Source: Desulfurococcales archaeon (GTDB taxonomy: Archaea; Thermoproteota; Thermoprotei_A; Sulfolobales; NBVN01). Taken from it: DNA of 5,764 nt. The position numbers and the translations under genes were made by a program. Where the stretch lies: NCBI GenBank assembly GCA_021160415.1, contig JAGHCP010000024.1:1-5764 (forward strand), written 5' to 3'. Below the pieces are notes generated by a model. That model was not told the DNA's origin and searched no databases. It was given only the letters and a program-made list of their open reading frames with translations. Below, one piece after another: positions 3,878 through 5,764 of this stretch; position 1 is the first letter of the stretch, and each line of letters starts with the position of its first letter.

Positions 3878-5362
3878 ATGAGATTTAATCTACCTGCCGT
3901 GATTTCCTCCGTAACCTCCTCCGTAACCAAGTCCCTCGTCGAGGCAGGGTTCACGCTTTCGGACAATCTAGGGGTGAATGTCCTTAGGGTTGCGGGGCTG
4001 GGCTTGGCAGTCAATGTCATGTTGCTCTCCGCGATTCAGCAAAAACTGCTGGAGGCTGGAGTTAATGCAGCAATCCTAGCCATTCTAACCTCCCTAGGTT
4101 TTTCACTTCCAGCCGGGGTTCTAGTCCTTAAATTAGCTGCCATACATAGAGGGAAGAAAGTCGCTGAGGAACTAAGGTATTTCATAGTGTCGGAGTCGGT
4201 TATCGCTGAAGCCTCACCCAACCTGATTGATGATTTGTCGAGCTGCTTAGAGTGGGGGGACATATTCCCTACCCTCGCAAAGGACGGCAAAATCTTCTCC
4301 CTTCTAAGGAAGTTTTACACAGTACACGAAACTGTGAGGATATACGGGAAATGGGTTAAGTCTGAGGAGGTCAGAAGCATCTTAAACGATTACTTATTTT
4401 CTGCTAACATGGGAACTGTGAAGGAGTGGCTCCAGCTCCGCGGTCGGGAGCTTTTCGAGAACATTAGAAGAAAAGCTAAGGAGGTGATGAGCGGCCGACT
4501 AACTTACGCAGTGATTATTGCCGTGGTCCTCGGGTACACACCACCGTTGCTTGTCGCTCTAACACCGTTAGTGGGTTCTCAGTACACCATAAAGGTGCTG
4601 GGAAGCCTTCTTTTGGTTCTCCCAGTAGCGTTCGTCACGCTCCCGAAATTACCTCCTCACATGAAAATACAGGTTAATGGTAAATGGCGCATTCCAGTAA
4701 TCATGGGTGCCGCCGGACTTTCCTGCTATGGCTTCTACGAATCACAGACAATCGCGCCCCTTTACTTACTCGCTACATCAGCTATTTTCTTTGCAGTAGG
4801 AGTTTACTCCACACTTCAGTGGATTATGGGGTTCTCAGAAATCACTTGGCTTAACAGGATACTCAGCAAGCTCTATGAGGTACCGTTAGCGGGTGGATGT
4901 AGTGTAGGCATCATCAAAGACGTTATCTCCTCATCAGGGTGCAGGACGTGGTCAAGGATAGGTAAAGCACTGTCGACGACGACACCCCTAAAACACGTAA
5001 TTACTCTGAAAGGGTGGATTTCGAAGTTATCCCTTAGAATGATACTTAACGGGCTGAAATATGGTTCCTTAAGCAGGGAAGGCCTTCTAAGAATGACCGA
5101 ACTGGTTTCTGCCTCAATACATGACTTAAAAGACTCCGCTGCTACTTCCTTAGTCACTGCAGGTATAGCTCTAGCCCTGCCCTTTCTTATGGCCTCCATG
5201 AAGAACCTAGCCGCTGCAATACCGCCAATTATTGACAACTACATAGTGGTGGCTTCCTTAGGTTATTCCTTATTCTCATCGTATGTCTTGTTCGACGACC
5301 CTCTCAACACCTTACTGCCCGGAATCACCGGCTTCGAAATACTCCTGGGTGCGTTGAGATGA
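3878..5362 (+). CDS. Pilus assembly platform membrane protein (FlaJ/TadC/GspF-like)
   Basis: Polytopic membrane protein of 494 residues that should anchor the ATPase and pass pilin into the growing filament. Layout: hydrophobic helices near 36-55 and 64-88, a first large cytoplasmic, helical, charged domain (about 90-206), a cluster of four membrane helices (about 208-230, 236-256, 271-288, 291-315), a second cytoplasmic domain (about 318-420), and two final helices (about 422-442 and 452-472). Two T2SF-like cytoplasmic domains between membrane helices are the hallmark of archaeal FlaJ-type platforms. I make the call from this architecture and its place straight after the ATPase rather than from a strong motif. 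ATG at 3878 is supported by AGGTGA (3866-3871), which overlaps the ATPase stop codon, with 6 nt spacing. Cytoplasmic domain 1 contains C123; C341 and C355 lie in domain 2. The stop codon overlaps the next start as ATGA. Confidence 0.9.
   Translation: MRFNLPAVISSVTSSVTKSLVEAGFTLSDNLGVNVLRVAGLGLAVNVMLLSAIQQKLLEAGVNAAILAILTSLGFSLPAGVLVLKLAAIHRGKKVAEELRYFIVSESVIAEASPNLIDDLSSCLEWGDIFPTLAKDGKIFSLLRKFYTVHETVRIYGKWVKSEEVRSILNDYLFSANMGTVKEWLQLRGRELFENIRRKAKEVMSGRLTYAVIIAVVLGYTPPLLVALTPLVGSQYTIKVLGSLLLVLPVAFVTLPKLPPHMKIQVNGKWRIPVIMGAAGLSCYGFYESQTIAPLYLLATSAIFFAVGVYSTLQWIMGFSEITWLNRILSKLYEVPLAGGCSVGIIKDVISSSGCRTWSRIGKALSTTTPLKHVITLKGWISKLSLRMILNGLKYGSLSREGLLRMTELVSASIHDLKDSAATSLVTAGIALALPFLMASMKNLAAAIPPIIDNYIVVASLGYSLFSSYVLFDDPLNTLLPGITGFEILLGALR
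3905..3928 (+). repeat. Perfect 12-nt tandem duplication in the platform gene
   Basis: TCCTCCGTAACC occurs twice head to tail, giving the repeated peptide SSVTSSVT at residues 10-17 of the platform protein. It is in frame and looks like a small slippage duplication in the cytoplasmic N-terminus. Confidence 0.8.
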
Positions 5363-5764
5363 TCCCACAAATAATCTCCTCCACCGAAATTAACGAGTTA
5401 GTGATCAGCAACCCGTTAGTGAATCCCAAACATATAAGGTTAGTCACCGATGAGAAGCTCAACCCGTACTTACTGGTACCTTCCACTAACTCATCACTTG
5501 CTTATCCACTCACCCCCGACCTCGAGAAACATCCCCCACGGGAGGTGCGGGGACCTGTGTCACCTTCATGCATCTCACTTAAGGCCGGAAGTTTGACTTA
5601 CCTAATCTGTAAAAACGGCAACCAAGTGAGGGTGGTCAATCCCTTAGGGATAGAAATATCGTCTTACCAGTTAAGGCTGAGGGGTAAGTGGAGATATTCC
5701 TGCGGAGAGAAGCTCTGCGTAATTAAGGAATGCAAAAACTCCTTAGCTCTAACACCCTATGCAC
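5359..5764 (+). CDS. Unrecognised protein of the pilus operon, Cys-bearing, 5' part only
   Basis: The reading frame is open from ATG at 5359 to the right edge (135 codons) and overlaps the platform stop codon in an ATGA, so it is almost certainly translated as part of the pilus operon. I do not recognise it. The protein starts MIPQIISSTEINELVI with no signal peptide or membrane helix. Residues 20-67 are Pro/Asn-rich (SNPLVNPKHIRLV, YPLTPDLEKHPPREV), and from about 70 it is beta-rich with short alternating strands (CISLKAGSLTYLICK, VRVVNPLGIEI). Cysteines fall at 71, 84, 115, 120 and 125, the last three spaced C-x4-C-x4-C. The strand pattern could be the start of a beta-propeller or beta-sandwich protein, and the Cys pattern could be a metal site or disulfides; neither is established. 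By position, an accessory protein of filament assembly is a reasonable guess. Confidence 0.8.
   Translation, partial: MIPQIISSTEINELVISNPLVNPKHIRLVTDEKLNPYLLVPSTNSSLAYPLTPDLEKHPPREVRGPVSPSCISLKAGSLTYLICKNGNQVRVVNPLGIEISSYQLRLRGKWRYSCGEKLCVIKECKNSLALTPYA

Noticed and set aside
2905..5238. Minus-strand reading frames opposite the ATPase and platform genes
   Set aside because: They are shadows of strongly supported coding sequence, without family motifs.
1..5764. CRISPR array, insertion sequence or integrated element
   Set aside because: No regularly spaced repeats, transposase-like protein or terminal inverted repeats were seen.

Overview
The window looks archaeal and thermophile-like, most probably from the Thermoproteota (crenarchaeal or Aigarchaeota-type lineages). 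The evidence is a Sulfolobus-type single-OB-fold SSB, a Pyrococcus-type ferredoxin, a CAU tRNA interrupted by two short bulge-helix-bulge (BHB) introns with an encoded CCA, AT-rich TATA boxes about 25 nt before inferred transcript starts, GGTGA-type ribosome binding sites, frequent GTG/TTG starts, and an archaeal class III pilin with its assembly machinery. The exact lineage cannot be fixed from the sequence alone.

Left part (1-882): the 5' part of an ssb gene (minus strand, running off the left edge), then a small ferredoxin gene (minus), then divergently from it a tRNA gene (plus). The tRNA has a 19-nt intron at noncanonical position 32/33 and a 17-nt intron at canonical 37/38. Removing both gives a perfect CAU cloverleaf, elongator Met or possibly Ile2. 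Both introns show a good BHB, and the second one's BHB can form only after the first intron has been removed. The second intron also contains an exact 11-nt reverse complement of the tRNA's D arm.

Middle part (887-2005, minus strand): a compact three-gene operon of a winged-helix DNA-binding protein with an Ala-Glu repeat tail, an unrecognised 124-residue protein, and a DUF123 (GIY-YIG-like) protein that overlaps the gene before it by 29 nt. This operon runs towards the tRNA and stops 4 nt short of it.

Right part (2103-5764, plus strand): a minimal archaeal type IV pilus-like operon of a class III prepilin, a GspE/VirB11/FlaI-like secretion ATPase, a FlaJ/TadC-like membrane platform with two cytoplasmic T2SF-like domains, and a start/stop-overlapping unrecognised gene that runs off the right edge. 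The winged-helix gene and the pilin gene diverge from a 97-nt region holding a single near-palindromic TATA element that could serve both directions. This makes the winged-helix protein the natural candidate regulator of the pilus operon. No prepilin peptidase is in view, and no CRISPR array or mobile element was seen.
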